Assembly: GCA_963662175.1 (NCBI GenBank)
Contig: OY759224.1
Span: 22,143,489-22,207,488, forward strand
Length of the DNA stretch: 64,000 nucleotides
Source: Aradus depressus
Taxonomy: Eukaryota; Arthropoda; Insecta; Hemiptera; Aradidae
Direction: 5' to 3'
This document shows positions 21,424-33,235 of this stretch, piece after piece. The notes beneath the pieces are model-generated. The model worked only from the letters and a program-made list of their open reading frames with translations, did no database searches and was not told where the DNA came from. The position numbers and the translations under genes were made by a program. Positions within the stretch are counted from its first letter, which is position 1, and each line of letters begins with the position of its first letter.

Positions 21424-22080
21424 TTTTTTATTGTATTTATTTATCTTAAGCCACAACTATGCAGTAAATGCACAACCAGCGGCTGGGCTGACATATACTA
21501 TACAAAAGATAAATGAAATAAAATAATAAAAATAAATATGACATGAAAGGCTTGAGAGAGGAAACAGACCCAGCGGTGAACCCTCATGGCATCACTTCAC
21601 AACAGGAGATCTCTATGCCAAACTCTCTTTAATCTTCTTGGGGGATTGTGAGGTAAATTGTAATTTAAAATTTTGCGAACTTCCGGATTGGTGTGTAAGT
21701 AAATTTTGGTGTAGAAACGTTGTTATAAATGTTTAATGGTGTGATGTTAAAGTCGCGGTGTAAAGTCTTGTTGCTAACGTATGGTGGGCATTGCGTGATC
21801 AGTCGGAGAGTCTTGGATTGAAATGCCTATATTCTTTTGATGTTCGAAGTCTTGGCTGTACTATATATTTGTAAGACATAGGTCCAGAGAGGTCGGAGAA
21901 GATAGGTATAACAATTCAGTTTTTGTTGTGCAGATAATTTAGAACGCCTATTCATAATACTGTACAATGTAGATTTATCTAAAAAAAAACACAATATTTC
22001 CGAAAAAATCTGCATTTGCTCAGCGTCAAAAATGAAACTGTCTGGATACAATATGACACTCAACTTTTTAGAGTTCTCAT
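21424..22080 (-). pseudogene. LINE (Jockey-like) reverse-transcriptase 3' fragment
   Basis: On - the frame reads MNRRSKLSAQQKLNCYTYLL, then RPLWTYVLQIYSTAKTSNIK, and further on, with frame damage, pieces like SNKTLHRDFNITPLN. The block M.RRSKLS...KL..Y...LRP.WTYG...WG.AK.SN is the well-known end of Jockey-group ORF2. The 3' end is an A-rich tail near 21430 on -. It is 5'-truncated and frameshifted. Confidence 0.8.
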
Positions 22081-22287
22081 GCGATTCTAATTCTCAAAAT
22101 GGTTTAGAGAAATTCTAGGATCTAGAATACATCTGATGTTGAGACCTCGGTGGTGAGAACAGAATTTCCAACTACCAAACGAGAATCCAAACCCCATCAA
22201 TATAAGTTTTTATTTGCCCAGATGTACGAAGTATAGGGGTAGTTATGTAACAACTTTTTTACGGTAACAAGCATACACAATGTGGAG

Positions 22288-22465
22288 ACCTTGTGATAGC
22301 AGGTACTTGTTAAAGATCCCTACCCTAGAAGTGTAAAAAATGAGGGTAGGTAAAATTTACGACTATATAGATTCGGGCTCATCTCTATCAGAGTGACGTA
22401 AGAGCTCTCTGGTAGTAGGCAATATGACCTTGTAGTTAAAAGCCAGGTCATGAATCATAACTAAC
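22288..22465 (+). mobile_element. SINE-A remnant
   Basis: Old, heavily mutated 3' half: AGGTACTTGTTAAAGATCCC, TAGGTAAAATTTACGACT, AGAGTGACGTAAGAGCTCTC, tail CATGAATCATAACTAAC. Confidence 0.75.
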
Positions 22466-22516
22466 TACAACATGAAATTCTGATTAAACAACATAAAAAT
22501 TTAATTTTATATATAT

Positions 22517-23141
22517 GTTGCAGTCAAAGTATGAATTCAGTCAATGTATACACAAACTAGTCAATGTATACATTTGCTGAATTCTCTAGTCGAAGTGTAC
22601 ATAAACTAAAATATGCATACTTTCACTAGTGGATGTATACACTTACGTCTATGCCTTAGTGAAAGTATAAATAGCTAGCATAAATCGAAATATTACGAAA
22701 TTTGGGGGCGTATTTGCCGGCGTTCCGCCGGCGGGACGATATATCTGCCCCTCCCTTCGTTCCTATATTTGAAGTAGTACAGGTTCTAGCTTTAACATAT
22801 ACTTTACCCGGGTAAAGCCCGAAACGTGAACTATTTCAATTATATTTCGGACTTTAACCAAGCGGCTGCGGGTACTACTAGGTTTACCCGGGTAATCCTA
22901 GTTTATATTTATTTATATTGTAAAATAAATTTTGAAGTTTAGTTTTAGTTTTTTTTTTTTACAAAAACCTTTTTTTCTCATTTATTTATACTTTCACTAA
23001 GGAACACTAGAAAATGTATACATTGTCTAGCAATAGTGTTCATTTTTATAATCAATTGATACTTCCACTAAAACGGCTAGTTAATGTATACATTGACTAG
23101 TTTGTGTATACATTCACTGGAAGTCACACTTTGACTGCAAC
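22517..23141. mobile_element. unclassified DNA transposon with terminal inverted repeats
   Basis: The ends GTTGCAGTCAAAGT and ACTTTGACTGCAAC mirror each other. Beyond them, repeated AATGTATACA motifs with CTAGT spacers occur on both sides (four or more per end). The middle has a GC-rich palindromic patch (GCCGGCGTTCCGCCGGC) and two TTTACCCGGGTAA-like sites. The flank is A/T-only, so the target duplication (TA or ATAT) is ambiguous. No transposase seen. Confidence 0.75.
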
Positions 23142-23582
23142 ATATACAAACAAAACAAACTTATTTTAAAAATGTTGTCTATTCCACAAAAATGAAATCC
23201 ACAAAAATTTGAAGATTGAAAGCGTTAGTGTTTGAGGAGAATGGCTATAAACAAACATACAAACTGATCGAATAGTTTCATGTGAGGAAAGACTGGTACA
23301 AGCAAAACTACTAAATCCTTCTATGCTATTTTTATGATTGTCAAATTACTATATTTTCCATGAAAAGGAGCCTCACTTAAGGATACATGGTACGCCTGAT
23401 AAGCGAGAGAGTTAGAAAATAGAGAAATTTATTCCCCTTCTCAAAGTCATATAAAAGATCCAATTTTAGTTTTGAAAAATGGTTTGGTTAACTTTAATAA
23501 GCAAAATTGAAGGGTCGATCGATTTTTTTTAAAATGATGATATCTTATTTAAAATTTTGAATAAAAAATATTATGTATTATA

Positions 23583-24471
23583 CAGGGTGTAACAAGTCGA
23601 GAGAGCGATACTGAGGGATCTTATAGTAAACTTAATTCTGAACAAAAAAGTTCCTATAAACTTAGGTCCGCAAATGCTTTGTTTAAAAGTTATAATAAAA
23701 AAACTGCAGGGCAAAGAAAGAAATACTTGCAATTGGTATAAGGGATTAGGGTCTGAATAGGGTTCAAGGTTCAATACTATTCATGTTTATGAATGTTGGG
23801 TTCTATTTCAATGCAACTAATCTCTTTTATTGTGAATCAGTTTTGCATAAAATGCAGCGAATGTTCACCGCTATCTCCTTTCGCCAATATTTCTTCCTGC
23901 CCGATTCAATTCAGATGCAATGCTAAATCTATTGGAAAATGATCTAGTGGACATCCTCGAGGATATCCTATTGAACCTGCGAGTACATAGTTGGTTTCAA
24001 ATGGATGGATGCCCAGCACATAAATGGACAGAAATTATTCAAGGAGATAGATTGGACGCTTTGGACCAGTAAGATGGCCTGCAAGAAGTCCCGACTTAAC
24101 GCCCATGGATTTTTACGTTTGGGGCGGCGTTAAAAACTAACGTTTATTCGCAATCTGTAAACACTAGGGAAGAACTGGTTGAACGGATTCAGAGAGCTTG
24201 TGACGAAATGAGAGGACAGGAACAAGAGGTACTAACAGCCATAAATTCAGTTGCCCGGAGATGTCAATTATGTGTACGACAACAGGGAAGACATTTTAAA
24301 CAATTATTGTAGTTATTCTGTACTTTCAAGTGATTAGTGTTGTATTAGCGTTTTTTTATTATAACTTTTAAACAAAGCATTTGCGGACCTATGTTTATAG
24401 GAACTTTTTTGTTCAGAATTAAGTTTACTATAAGATCCCTAAGTATCGCCCTCTCGACTTGTTACACCCTG
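23583..24471 (+). mobile_element. mariner-type element with 121-bp terminal inverted repeats
   Basis: CAGGGTGTAACAAGTCGAGA begins the left end, and its reverse complement TCTCGACTTGTTACACCCTG closes the right end. The arms match for about 121 bp with few differences, flanked by TA on both sides. The right half of a DD34D-type transposase lies within. Confidence 0.92.
23893..24312 (+). pseudogene. mariner-type transposase, C-terminal half, broken
   Basis: Three frames together give NSDAMLNLLENDLVDILEDI, then WFQMDGCPAHKWTEI (second catalytic Asp in MDGCPAH), then WPARSPDLTPMDFYVWGGVK (third catalytic residue in the SPDLTPMDF block), then NVYSQSVNTREELVERIQRA and finally GRHFKQLL with TAG at 24310-24312. 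The N-terminal helix-turn-helix and first catalytic Asp are missing, and at least one frameshift and two stops are present. It is an inactive deletion derivative. Confidence 0.88.
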
Positions 24472-24561
24472 TATATACCGAAAAAACAACGTACAGCTCA
24501 CATAATATAAACAATTCTCAATTTAACCAATTTTCCCCATAAAAAATCGAATGACAAACTT

Positions 24562-24770
24562 TTTTTTTTTGGCCTTATGTACGATGCATATAAGCCATGA
24601 CTCTTATAATGGTGTTTACTTAGTTATTTACGACACCCATGGCCCCGGGAGGGAGTTCTATCTACGAAATAAAACTCACTCCCAGACGGGATTCGAACCC
24701 GCAAACCATGGTGAGACCATGCGACCAAAGCCTTACGCTCTAGCCCACACGGCCACCATGGCTCCCGTTA
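24562..24770 (-). mobile_element. SINE-B copy
   Basis: T-run then the reversed body, B box (GGATTCGAACCC on +) and head (GCCACCATGGC). Short AAACTT repeats flank it. Confidence 0.9.
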
Positions 24771-24904
24771 AAGAAACTTGCCGCTCCACGAAATAGAACA
24801 AAAACGACCGACACGGTCAAGGTCATATACAAATAGTGTTTCCATGACAATCTTGACTCCCAGTCTATTACCGAATACAGATACAGATATACATATTAGA
24901 TATA

Positions 24905-24995
24905 TAATTGTAAGCTGATAATGATGTGATATCAAAACCGGTATTTTTTTGTGATATAGAGAATACTTCAAAAATAAGTTAAATTTATTTATTAT
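24905..24995 (+). mobile_element. Penelope-like 3' end fragment
   Basis: AAGCTGATAATGATGTGATA, then CAAAACCGGTATTTTTTTGT and ACTTCAAAAATAAGTTAAA parallels the 3' end at 20050-20135 (CTGACGATGGTG..CCGAAACCGGTAG..ATTTCAAAAAATAAGC). Confidence 0.55.
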
Positions 24996-25280
24996 AAGTT
25001 TCCACCATAAGCCCCTGTCTCTCAACTTAGAACTTCATAAATTTTCCTTTTTTTAATATTTGTTCCCAAGAATAACTCTTTTTATTCTTCTTCATAATTT
25101 GAATCTGTAATAGTTATTACTTTTTTCGTTATTTTTGTTTTCAGAAAGAAGTATTTTATGGAAAATTTACTTCAATTTAATATAAGATTAAAATGTTTAG
25201 TTTCGAGAAGAACTATTTAGTTTATTGTCACGCATTCAACAATTTTTGTCCAACGCACAACTCTAGAATCAATAATCAAA

Positions 25281-25572
25281 GGGCGCCGGTAGCTCATTGG
25301 TATGCTTCCTTACAGAGCAAAGATAGCGGATTTGAAACCCGACCGAGGCCCTTAGTTTATTTTATCTGTGAGGTAAAATAAACTTAAGCACGCCATCCTT
25401 CGGATGGTCCCGAGTCTGTACGATGTCAGGTACTCGTTTAAGACCCCTATCCTAAGGTGAATAAAAATTTAGGGTAGGCGAAATTTAGGACTCTCCAGTA
25501 GAGTCGGGCTCTGGTAGTAGGCGATATGGCCTCGTAGTTAAACCCCGGGCATGAGTCATAATAACTAACTAA
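25281..25572 (+). mobile_element. SINE-A copy with internal deletions
   Basis: GGGCGCCGGTAGCTCATTGG head, GAAACCCGACCGAGGCCC, body hairpin, shortened 3' domain, tail CATAATAACTAACT. The tail TAACTAAC differs from the usual CCTAA type. Confidence 0.9.
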
Positions 25573-26328
25573 ATTAGGAAAAATAGAGAAAATAAAAGTG
25601 AAATAACTTTAATAACATTTGAATTTGTATTGTTAGGTTGTAAATGTAATCAGGATATAAATTTAATCATAAAATTGTAATCAGGGAAATTTGGATTAAA
25701 CAATATTTTTATAAAGTACCTACCTAATCAGCAAAAGCTTATGAAAATGTCAAAACTTCTATCAATTTACCAGAAATTTTTTTATTCCTTAAATTTCTCA
25801 GAAATTATTAGTACGTTGTTTTGATAAGTTTTAAATAAACTCATTAACTAAAAGAATATTTTTGGGGGAAAAAATATATAAAAAAACATCTTATATACTA
25901 AATGTCACACAAACAGTTCAATTGTGACACCACTGAAAGTAATTTTTAAGTGAAATTTAACAGAGAATTTTTTATTTATTTGTAGAAAATAAGAATTTGT
26001 AGACAACAAATAATTGGTAACTTGTTATACGATTATTTTATTTTCAATATATTGAGTACCTAGTGATCTTTATAAGTAGAGCGAAAATAACTACGATTTA
26101 TACACTATTGAGATCGTGTCTCATGATTTCTGATATTTCTAACATATTTTTTAATTTTAGTTGTGGCACTATTGAACTGATATGAGTGGCCTAGTTCTAA
26201 AACCAGATAAGTGCAATTTTTAAAAGATCGAAAAAGGGAAACTTACTTTTTTATAAAAAAAACAAAAAAATCCATTTTAGAAAGGCCGTAGCGAAATCAG
26301 ATACTTATTAAAAATCTTCAAATAGTAA
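25573..26328. other. AT-rich stretch, nothing recognised
   Basis: No gene, terminal inverted repeat or repeat family could be assigned between two SINE-A copies. Confidence 0.4.
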
Positions 26329-26585
26329 AGGGCGCCGGTAGCTCAGTGGTATGCGTGCTTGCCTATAGTTTATTTTATCTGGGAGGTAAATGGGACGTTA
26401 AGCGATGGTCCCGAGCCTGTACGATGTCAGGTACTCGTTAAAGACCCCTGCCCTAGGTGAATAAATATTTAGGGTATGCAAAATTTAGGACTCCCCAGTA
26501 GAGTCGGGCTCATGTCCACCAGAGTGACGAAAGAGCGCTCTGGTAGTAGGCGATATGACATAGTTAAGCCCGGGCATGATTCCCA
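26329..26585 (+). mobile_element. SINE-A copy, head-to-body deletion
   Basis: Head GGGCGCCGGTAGCTCAGTGG joins directly to TAGTTTATTTTATCTGGGAG, so the B box is gone; the 3' domain is normal. Confidence 0.9.
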
Positions 26586-26629
26586 CACAAAAAAAAAAAA
26601 GTTTCATATTTACCCAAATATTAAAAATG

Positions 26630-27270
26630 TCGGTGAATCAGCGGCAATATAGTTGCCCAAGACGAGTTAATTAACATTCTACCTCCTATTCTTCTTTCTA
26701 CCTCCAAAACCAGTCGACCGTTTGTGCTAATATTCTACAGCTGACTAACATAGGGGTTCTTAAATCCTCACACTAAATGTTGTGTCGATAAATTCATTAC
26801 ATCGGCAATTATTGTGGTTTTTGAATTGAGCCCCCTCCCCTGAACCCCCCTCTTCCCATAAGACGATATCGCTGAAATTATATTGGTTATGTCTTCATTG
26901 GGTTTTACTTCAAATATGCAATTTCATACATTTTCTACATCGGCAGTTATTGAGGTTTTTGAGTTGAGCCCCCTCTACCCTTATGCCGATTACGCTGAAA
27001 ATTATAATGTGTCGTCCTTATGGGATTTTGAATTCCCAATTTGAAATTTCGTGTCGATATATTTATTCTATTGGCAGTTATTTCAGTTTTTATGTTAAGC
27101 CTCCCCCCCTCCCTTTTTCCTTTGGTCAATTTGGCTGGAAAACAAGAAATATTATTTTTCAATATTTAGTATCTAGAGGTCAGAAAACATGAAATTTCGT
27201 TGAAAACTCCGCATAGAATTTTATACCAATTACATAACTTCTCCTATACTTCGTATAGTTGGGGAAATAA
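26630..27270 (-). repeat. DUR element, nearly complete
   Basis: It runs from GTCGGTGAATCAGCGGCAAT, through four or so units with GTCGATAAATTCATTACATC-like cores and C-rich CCCCCTCCCC segments, to CTCCTATACTTCGTATAGTT and GGGGAAA. This is one of the best copies for judging the full layout. Confidence 0.75.
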
Positions 27271-28221
27271 AAAATGTATGAAAATTATTAATATGGAATT
27301 ATTCACTTCTGTTGTAAAATTTTAAAACTTGCACTGGTCAGGTTTTGGAATGGGACGGCTCATATGTAGATGATGTCATCTACATAAACATACAATCTTT
27401 AAAAAAATCTACTTACAAAAGACTATTAGTGAAAATACTGTAGGTAGGTGTTCCATGTTGGTTGTAGACCGACTGAATAGAAATTCAGCTTTTATTGATA
27501 TATATTGATGACCGAAAATCGAGATTGTTATCACTTAATGGCGTTCAAGTGGGATCGCTTCAAGTATTTGGGTGTGGAGAAAGATTAATACATTTTGAGC
27601 GATGTTATATATATATTTAAAAAAATATTTGTCATAAAGATATTTAAAGTGGAATCTATACCAATTGATAATTTTCCATAGAATTATTTAAGGGAGTGGT
27701 GGTACAATGTTGGATGAAGAGTTTTTCAAATTTTATCTCAATGGTTAGCCATAGTCATTCTCAAATGGTCATTTCCTGTGTGTAATCCATTTTTCTTTAA
27801 AATAAACAAAAAAAAAAAGTATTAAGATTGTTTAATGATAGTGCATTGCATAGTGCATAAGGACGCAATGAAACATAAGGGCCATCACATTTTTTTTTTT
27901 ATTCTTGACTTCGAATAGTGGGGAAAAGTTGTTCTTTTATAATATGTATTACCAGCAGCTTACTAAGTAGGTTAGTAACGTTATCTGCTCGGTTAGTAAC
28001 TTTCATCCTAACCGTAATAAACAAAATCGGGTTTTATATACAAAAACATTATTTGATACATAGCTTTCATTTTTATTTTTTTGGCTGAGTTCCTTCACAG
28101 ATATCCTCCATTAAGGTCTGTCGAATCTACGTTTTAATCATTATTTTTTATTATTTATATACTAATTTATTTTTCTTTTATGTATTGTTATTATCATTTT
28201 ATCTATTTTTTCATTTATATA
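27271..28221. other. no gene recognised
   Basis: AT-rich DNA with a few A and T runs; no exon, TIR or known repeat assigned. Confidence 0.35.
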
Positions 28222-28573
28222 TAGGTTAGGTTAGGTTTTATGACACATGCCCGGGCTTTAACTACGAGGTCATATCATATCGCCTACTACCAGAGCGCTC
28301 TTTCGTCACTCTGGTGGACATGAGCCCGACTCTACTGTGGGAGTCCTAAATTTTGCCTACCTTAAATTTTTATTCACCTAGGGCAGGGGTCTTTAACGAG
28401 TACCTGATATCGTACAGGCTCGGGACCATCGCTTAACGTCCCATCCGAAGGACGGCGTGCTTAAGTTTATTTTACCTCCCAGATAAAATAAACTAAGGGT
28501 CTCCGGTCGGGTTACGAACCCATGTTCTTGAGCTCAGAAGTCAAGCACGCTTACCACTGAGCTACCGGCGCCC
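28222..28573 (-). mobile_element. SINE-A copy, full length
   Basis: Tail side AGGTTAGGTTAGGTTTTATG (two TTAGG units), full 3' domain, body, B box GGGTTACGAACCC and head ending CTACCGGCGCCC. Confidence 0.93.
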
Positions 28574-28984
28574 TCCATTTATATATATATTTATAATTGT
28601 TATTGTTACTGTGTTTTTTTTCTCTTCTCTATATTTCCTGACCTGAGGAAGGGACATAAGAACGTTCCGCAATGTCGTTCTGGAGAACATTTCCTGAAAA
28701 GTTATCAAAATTATTATCTTAATTTTAATTAAATTAAAAAATGTATCAACTGTATTTATCATATACTTTATTTACCTACTGTATAGTATTATTATTTTTG
28801 TGTTCATATTTACAAGTAGGTATTTATTTATTCATTTCATTTTATTTATTAGTAGTATTGTTAAGTCTATTCCATATCTGTCAGACTAATAGTTAATATC
28901 TGTTTATATATATATATATTATACCTATGTATATATTCTTATGACGTATCCCATTATGTTATGATTTAACGGAAATAAATATTA

Positions 28985-29360
28985 TTATTATCCTTTACAC
29001 TGTTCACACAGCTGACATTGATGATCCTACCACAGTTTCCAGAAACCTCCATAAAATCGAGAGATGATGTCAGCAGTGGAGAGTCAAAATGAAAGAACAG
29101 AAGTGCAGCCGTATTATTTTCACTCTGAGACACCAATCTTGATCTTCCAGTTTCCTTCAGCGGTGTGCAGATTCCTGTCTCCGATCAAGCGATCAAGTTT
29201 GCAATCTTGGGATCTATCTAGTCAGAAGACTGACATGGAATCTCCACATACGACTGAATCAACGGTTTGAGCAGCTCTGACGAAAAATCCAAACTTACTG
29301 TTGAGAACAAACTGACTATATACAAGACAATAATAATACAATTATTGTCGATGCACCCCT
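28985..29360 (+). pseudogene. LINE (Jockey-like) ORF2 fragment
   Basis: Frame pieces read KSKLTVENKLTIYKTII and, upstream, a block that fits the SIKSRDDVSSGESK region before the conserved WNLHIRLNQRF. This is the same ORF2 region as at 31770 (there KRSKLTLTTKRLIYNAILKP). Several stops and frame changes; no 3' UTR was recognised before the AT-rich DNA that precedes SINE-A. Confidence 0.55.
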
Positions 29361-29526
29361 CTATGTTTCTAATCTCATCCTCCATAATGACCTTAACATT
29401 TTTTCTTTCTTATATTGTTTATCTTGTAAATATTGTTATTTATTATTTTAAATTATTCTGTATTCCATCATTGTCATCAAATTTGCTTATTTTTGTTTTA
29501 TCGATTGTAAATATACACAGTAAAAG

Positions 29527-29868
29527 AGGGCGCCGGTAGCTCAGTGGTATGCGTGCTTGACTTCTGAGCTCAAGGTCGTGGGTTCGTAACCCGACCGAGG
29601 CCCTTAGTTTATTTTATCTGGGAGGTAAAATAAACTTAAGCACGCCGTCCTTCGGATGGGACGTTAAGCGATGGTCCCGAGCCTGTACGATGTCAGGTAC
29701 TCGTTAAAGACCCCTATCCTAGATGAATAAAAATTTAGGGTAGGCAAAATTTAGGACTCCCATAGTAGAGTCGGGCTCATGTCCACCAGAGTGACGAAAG
29801 AGCGCTCTGGTAGTAGGCGATATGACCTCGTAGTTAAAGCCCGGGCATGAGTCATAAAACCTAACTGT
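29527..29868 (+). mobile_element. SINE-A copy, full length
   Basis: Head GGGCGCCGGTAGCTCAGTGG, B box GGGTTCGTAACCC, body, 3' domain, short tail CATAAAACCTAACTG, then a (TA)n run at about 29869-29892. Confidence 0.94.
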
Positions 29869-30012
29869 ATATATATATATATATATATATACTGTTTTTA
29901 TATAGGTATATAATTTATATTTCAATATTAAGAGGGGGCCTTATACATATATATTTATCATATTGTACTACAAATGGTCTTAATGTAATACATAATTAAC
30001 TATAATAAAAGT

Positions 30013-30299
30013 TAGTTATTATGACTCATGCCCGGGCTTTACCTACGAGGTCATATCGCCTACTACCAGAGCGCTCTTTCGTCGCTATGGTATACACTAA
30101 TGTGGGAGTCCTAAATGCCTATCCAAGTTTTGTTATCTAGAGTAGGGGGCTTTAACGAGTACCAGACATCGTACAACGCCCCACCCGAATGTATTAGGTT
30201 TCTTCACCATCCAGATAAAAAACTAAGGGGCTCGACCGGGTTTCAGAGCGAAAAAACGAAAGAGCGCATAGTTAAAGCCCAGGCATTATAATAACTAAA
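30013..30299 (-). mobile_element. diverged SINE-A variant, rearranged
   Basis: AGTTAGTTATTATGACTCAT then most of a reversed SINE-A with many deletions to about 30243, followed by a short + piece (GAAAGAGCGCATAGTTAAAG, CATTATAATAACTAA). Together they form a small inverted pair. Confidence 0.75.
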
Positions 30300-30310
30300 T
30301 AATTATATAT

Positions 30311-31291
30311 TAGGGTGGTCGTAAATAATGCAAGGTTCTAATTTTAACGCTCTCACCCAAAAATCTCGATCAACATGATAAAAAAATACGATTGGCATTA
30401 TTCCGGGCCCATAATAAATGATTTAACCCGTGCCGGCAGAGGAATCAAATTTTCCGGTGATTTTAAATGGCGTTTCGTGATGTTTCGGGTTTTTGTTCTA
30501 TAACTATGAAACTGTCTATCGTAAATCTCTGAAAATTTGTACACTACTATTTTTGAAGTTGTTATAATATTTCATCAAAAATTATATTGATCAAGTCAAA
30601 ACTGTCAAAATTGGCTTCCGAATTTGCAAAAAATATTTTTCAATTTTTTTGAGGAATAAAAAATCTAATTCATTTAATTTATTTTTCTTTTCAATTTGAA
30701 TTCTATTTTGCAGCTCAAAATGTCGATTATATGCTAAATAATAAAATGCGAGTGAAAATTGAAAATTTGAAATTCAACCGCTTTTCGATGATTACGCGAT
30801 ATTTTCATGAAGAACGCGCTCCATTCGAAAGTTACGCACATGTAGGGATGGGTATCGACCAACAAAACATCGATTAATGACATCGATTATTATTAATAAA
30901 ACATTTAATACTGTCAAAAGAATGATACAATTCCTTTTAACTACATATTCAAAAAACCTGAAATATATGTCAATTTCTATAACGAATTTCGACTAATTTA
31001 ACTTGTCAAACTTAACTTTTGATGAAATATTCGTGTTCAGCAACTTCAAAAATAGTAGTTTACAAATTTTCAGAGATTTACGATAGACAGTTTCATAGTT
31101 ATAGAACAAAAACCCGAAACATCACTAAACGCCATTTAAAATACACGGAAAATTTGATTCCTCTGCCGGCACGGGTTAAATCATTTATTATGGGCCCGGA
31201 ATAATGCCAATCGTATTTTTTTATCATGTCGATCGAGATTTTTGGGTGAGAGCGTTAAAATTTGAACCTTGCATTATTAACGACCACCCTA
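30311..31291. mobile_element. hAT-type foldback element with 251-bp inverted repeats
   Basis: Ends TAGGGTGGTCGT and ACGACCACCCTA. Arms 30311-30561 and 31041-31291 are reverse complements over 251 bp with few differences. An exact 8-bp duplication TTATATAT flanks it (30303-30310 and 31292-31299). TAGGG ends and 8-bp duplications indicate hAT. The 480-bp core holds no transposase. Confidence 0.92.
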
Positions 31292-31769
31292 TTATATATG
31301 CATACTATATGTCTTGGTAGAAGTATTTGAATATAATTCTAGAGAGTGTAGAGTTTCCTTTTAAATATTTGTTCCCCATATAGATCAAGTGGTCTTGGTG
31401 AGGTGTGTTATTTCAGTCGAGAGAGCCCCTTGCTAACACTAAGGCCCCTTCACATTCAGGATGTGAAGAAAAAAAAAAAAAAAAAAAAACTCGAAAAGTT
31501 GGTAGAGGAAGTGTCTATTTATAAGAAGCCTGTGTCTGCTCTACGGGAAGCTCAGTCTGATTCTTCTGAACGTACGTGGATGATATAAATGACTATGCAA
31601 CTTATCTGGTCAACCTAGTCTAACCAGAAATTAAAAGAAAAAAAAAATCGGTGAATCAACAGCATTAATCGAATTTTCGTGGTTAAAATCAAAAGTATTC
31701 TATAGTATTATTCTATCTCTCTCTCTAGTATTATTCTATTTTTTTTTTTTTTTTTTTTTACCCTGTCCT

Positions 31770-32545
31770 ATCATCCAGACATCTACAAGAACACCTGATA
31801 ACCCTTCAGTCCTAGTACAAAAAGTGGAGAGTGAAGGTGAACGACACAAAATCAGTTCACCCTTCGTCGAAAATAAACCTGCCCTCCAGTGTACCTTAAC
31901 AAAAATCCCATCCCTTTAAAAAACGAAGTCCGCTATCTAGGCCTCATACTCGACAAACGACTAATCCTCATACGAGACTGAAAAGACAAGAAATGAACAG
32001 ACGTTATAAACTTCTACTAAGACTACTAGACAAAAGATCCAAACTAACTTTGACAACAAAACGACTTATATACAACGCAATACTCAAACCTATGTGGACT
32101 TACGGACTTGAACTCTGGGGTTCTGCCAAGGCTTCCAATCTCCAACGCATCCAAAATCCTTCGTACAATAGCCAATGCTCCTTACTACGTCTCCAACAAA
32201 ACCTTCACACTGACCTCATTACTGAAGTCGCTAAATTCAAATATAAAAAATTATTTTCCCTTCTTAGTTCCCACAATAATCCTCTAGTCCGTGCCCTCCA
32301 TTCTGCCATACTTCCCCAACGACGGCTTAAGCGTCACTGGCCTACAGACCTCCTGAGCAGAAGCAGTGACAGTGATTAGCTATAAACGAGAGAAAAACAG
32401 TGACTAGGGAGTGTCACCACTGGGTGATTTCTCCCCTCATGACATTTTGACATTGCCATTACCTCTTTATTAGCACATTTGCTTGTTGTATTTATTTTTA
32501 TACAGTTGTAAATAGCTATTTGTAAATAAAAAATATAAAAAAAAT
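31770..32545 (+). pseudogene. LINE (Jockey-like) ORF2 3' end and 3' UTR
   Basis: Damaged frames give KWRVKVNDTKSVH and then LKNEVRYLGLILDKRL. An intact stretch from 31993 follows: MNRRYKLLLRLLDKRSKLTL, then KRLIYNAILKPMWTYGLELW, GSAKASNLQRIQ and the tail RRLKRHWPTDLL, ending SDSD and TAG. The order (YLG.ILDKRL, KL..YN.ILKP.WTYG.ELWG.A..SN..RIQ) is the standard C-terminal RT region of Jockey LINEs. A 3' UTR with GTCACCACTGGGTGATTTCT follows and ends in an A-rich tail. The same UTR recurs at 41230. Confidence 0.87.
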
Positions 32546-32674
32546 TTCTCACTTGTATTTAGTTATCATTGTACAAAAATAACCTATTGTCAACAAATTT
32601 ACTTATGGTCTCTCTGTACCGATTGTAAATATGCATAATAAAAATATTTTACAAAAAAAAAAAATCAAAAGTTG

Positions 32675-33235
32675 ACTTACATAGAGACATATGAATCCTA
32701 ATACGAAATGTTGTGCCGATACAACCATTACAACTGCAATTATTAGGTTTTTTAAGCCGAAACTACCCCCTCTGATTCCCTCCTTTCTTTCCGACGATTT
32801 AGCTGAAAGTTATTAGGTGCCATTTAAGTTTTAAATTTAAATGTAAAATTTCATGTTGTTGATACATTATTGAGGTTTTTGAGTTGAGCCCCCTCTCCTA
32901 AACCCCACTTCCCTCAGCCGATATCGCTGAAATTTGTCAGGGTGTGTCCACATTGGGTTTTGACTTTGAATATGCAATTTCATGTCGATACATTCTTTAC
33001 ATCGGCAGTTATTAGAGTTTTTGAAAATAGATAGGTGTTGCCCTACTAGGGTTTTGTTCACACATATCAAATTTCGTGTCGATACATTCATTCTATCAGG
33101 AGTTATCATGTTTCAAACACACGGACAGAATACTTTTTTTTTTTATATATATTTGAATCTAGAATGTTTAAAACTCTGCATCGAATTTTTGACCGATTAC
33201 GTAACTTCCTCTATACCTCGTGTGGCTATATAAAT
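32675..33235 (-). repeat. DUR element
   Basis: Four reverse units with cores GCCGATACAACCATTACAAC, GTTGATACATTATTG, GTCGATACATTCTTTACATC and GTCGATACATTCATTCTATC, ending CCTCTATACCTCGTGTGGC. One frame stays open for 80 codons. Confidence 0.75.
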
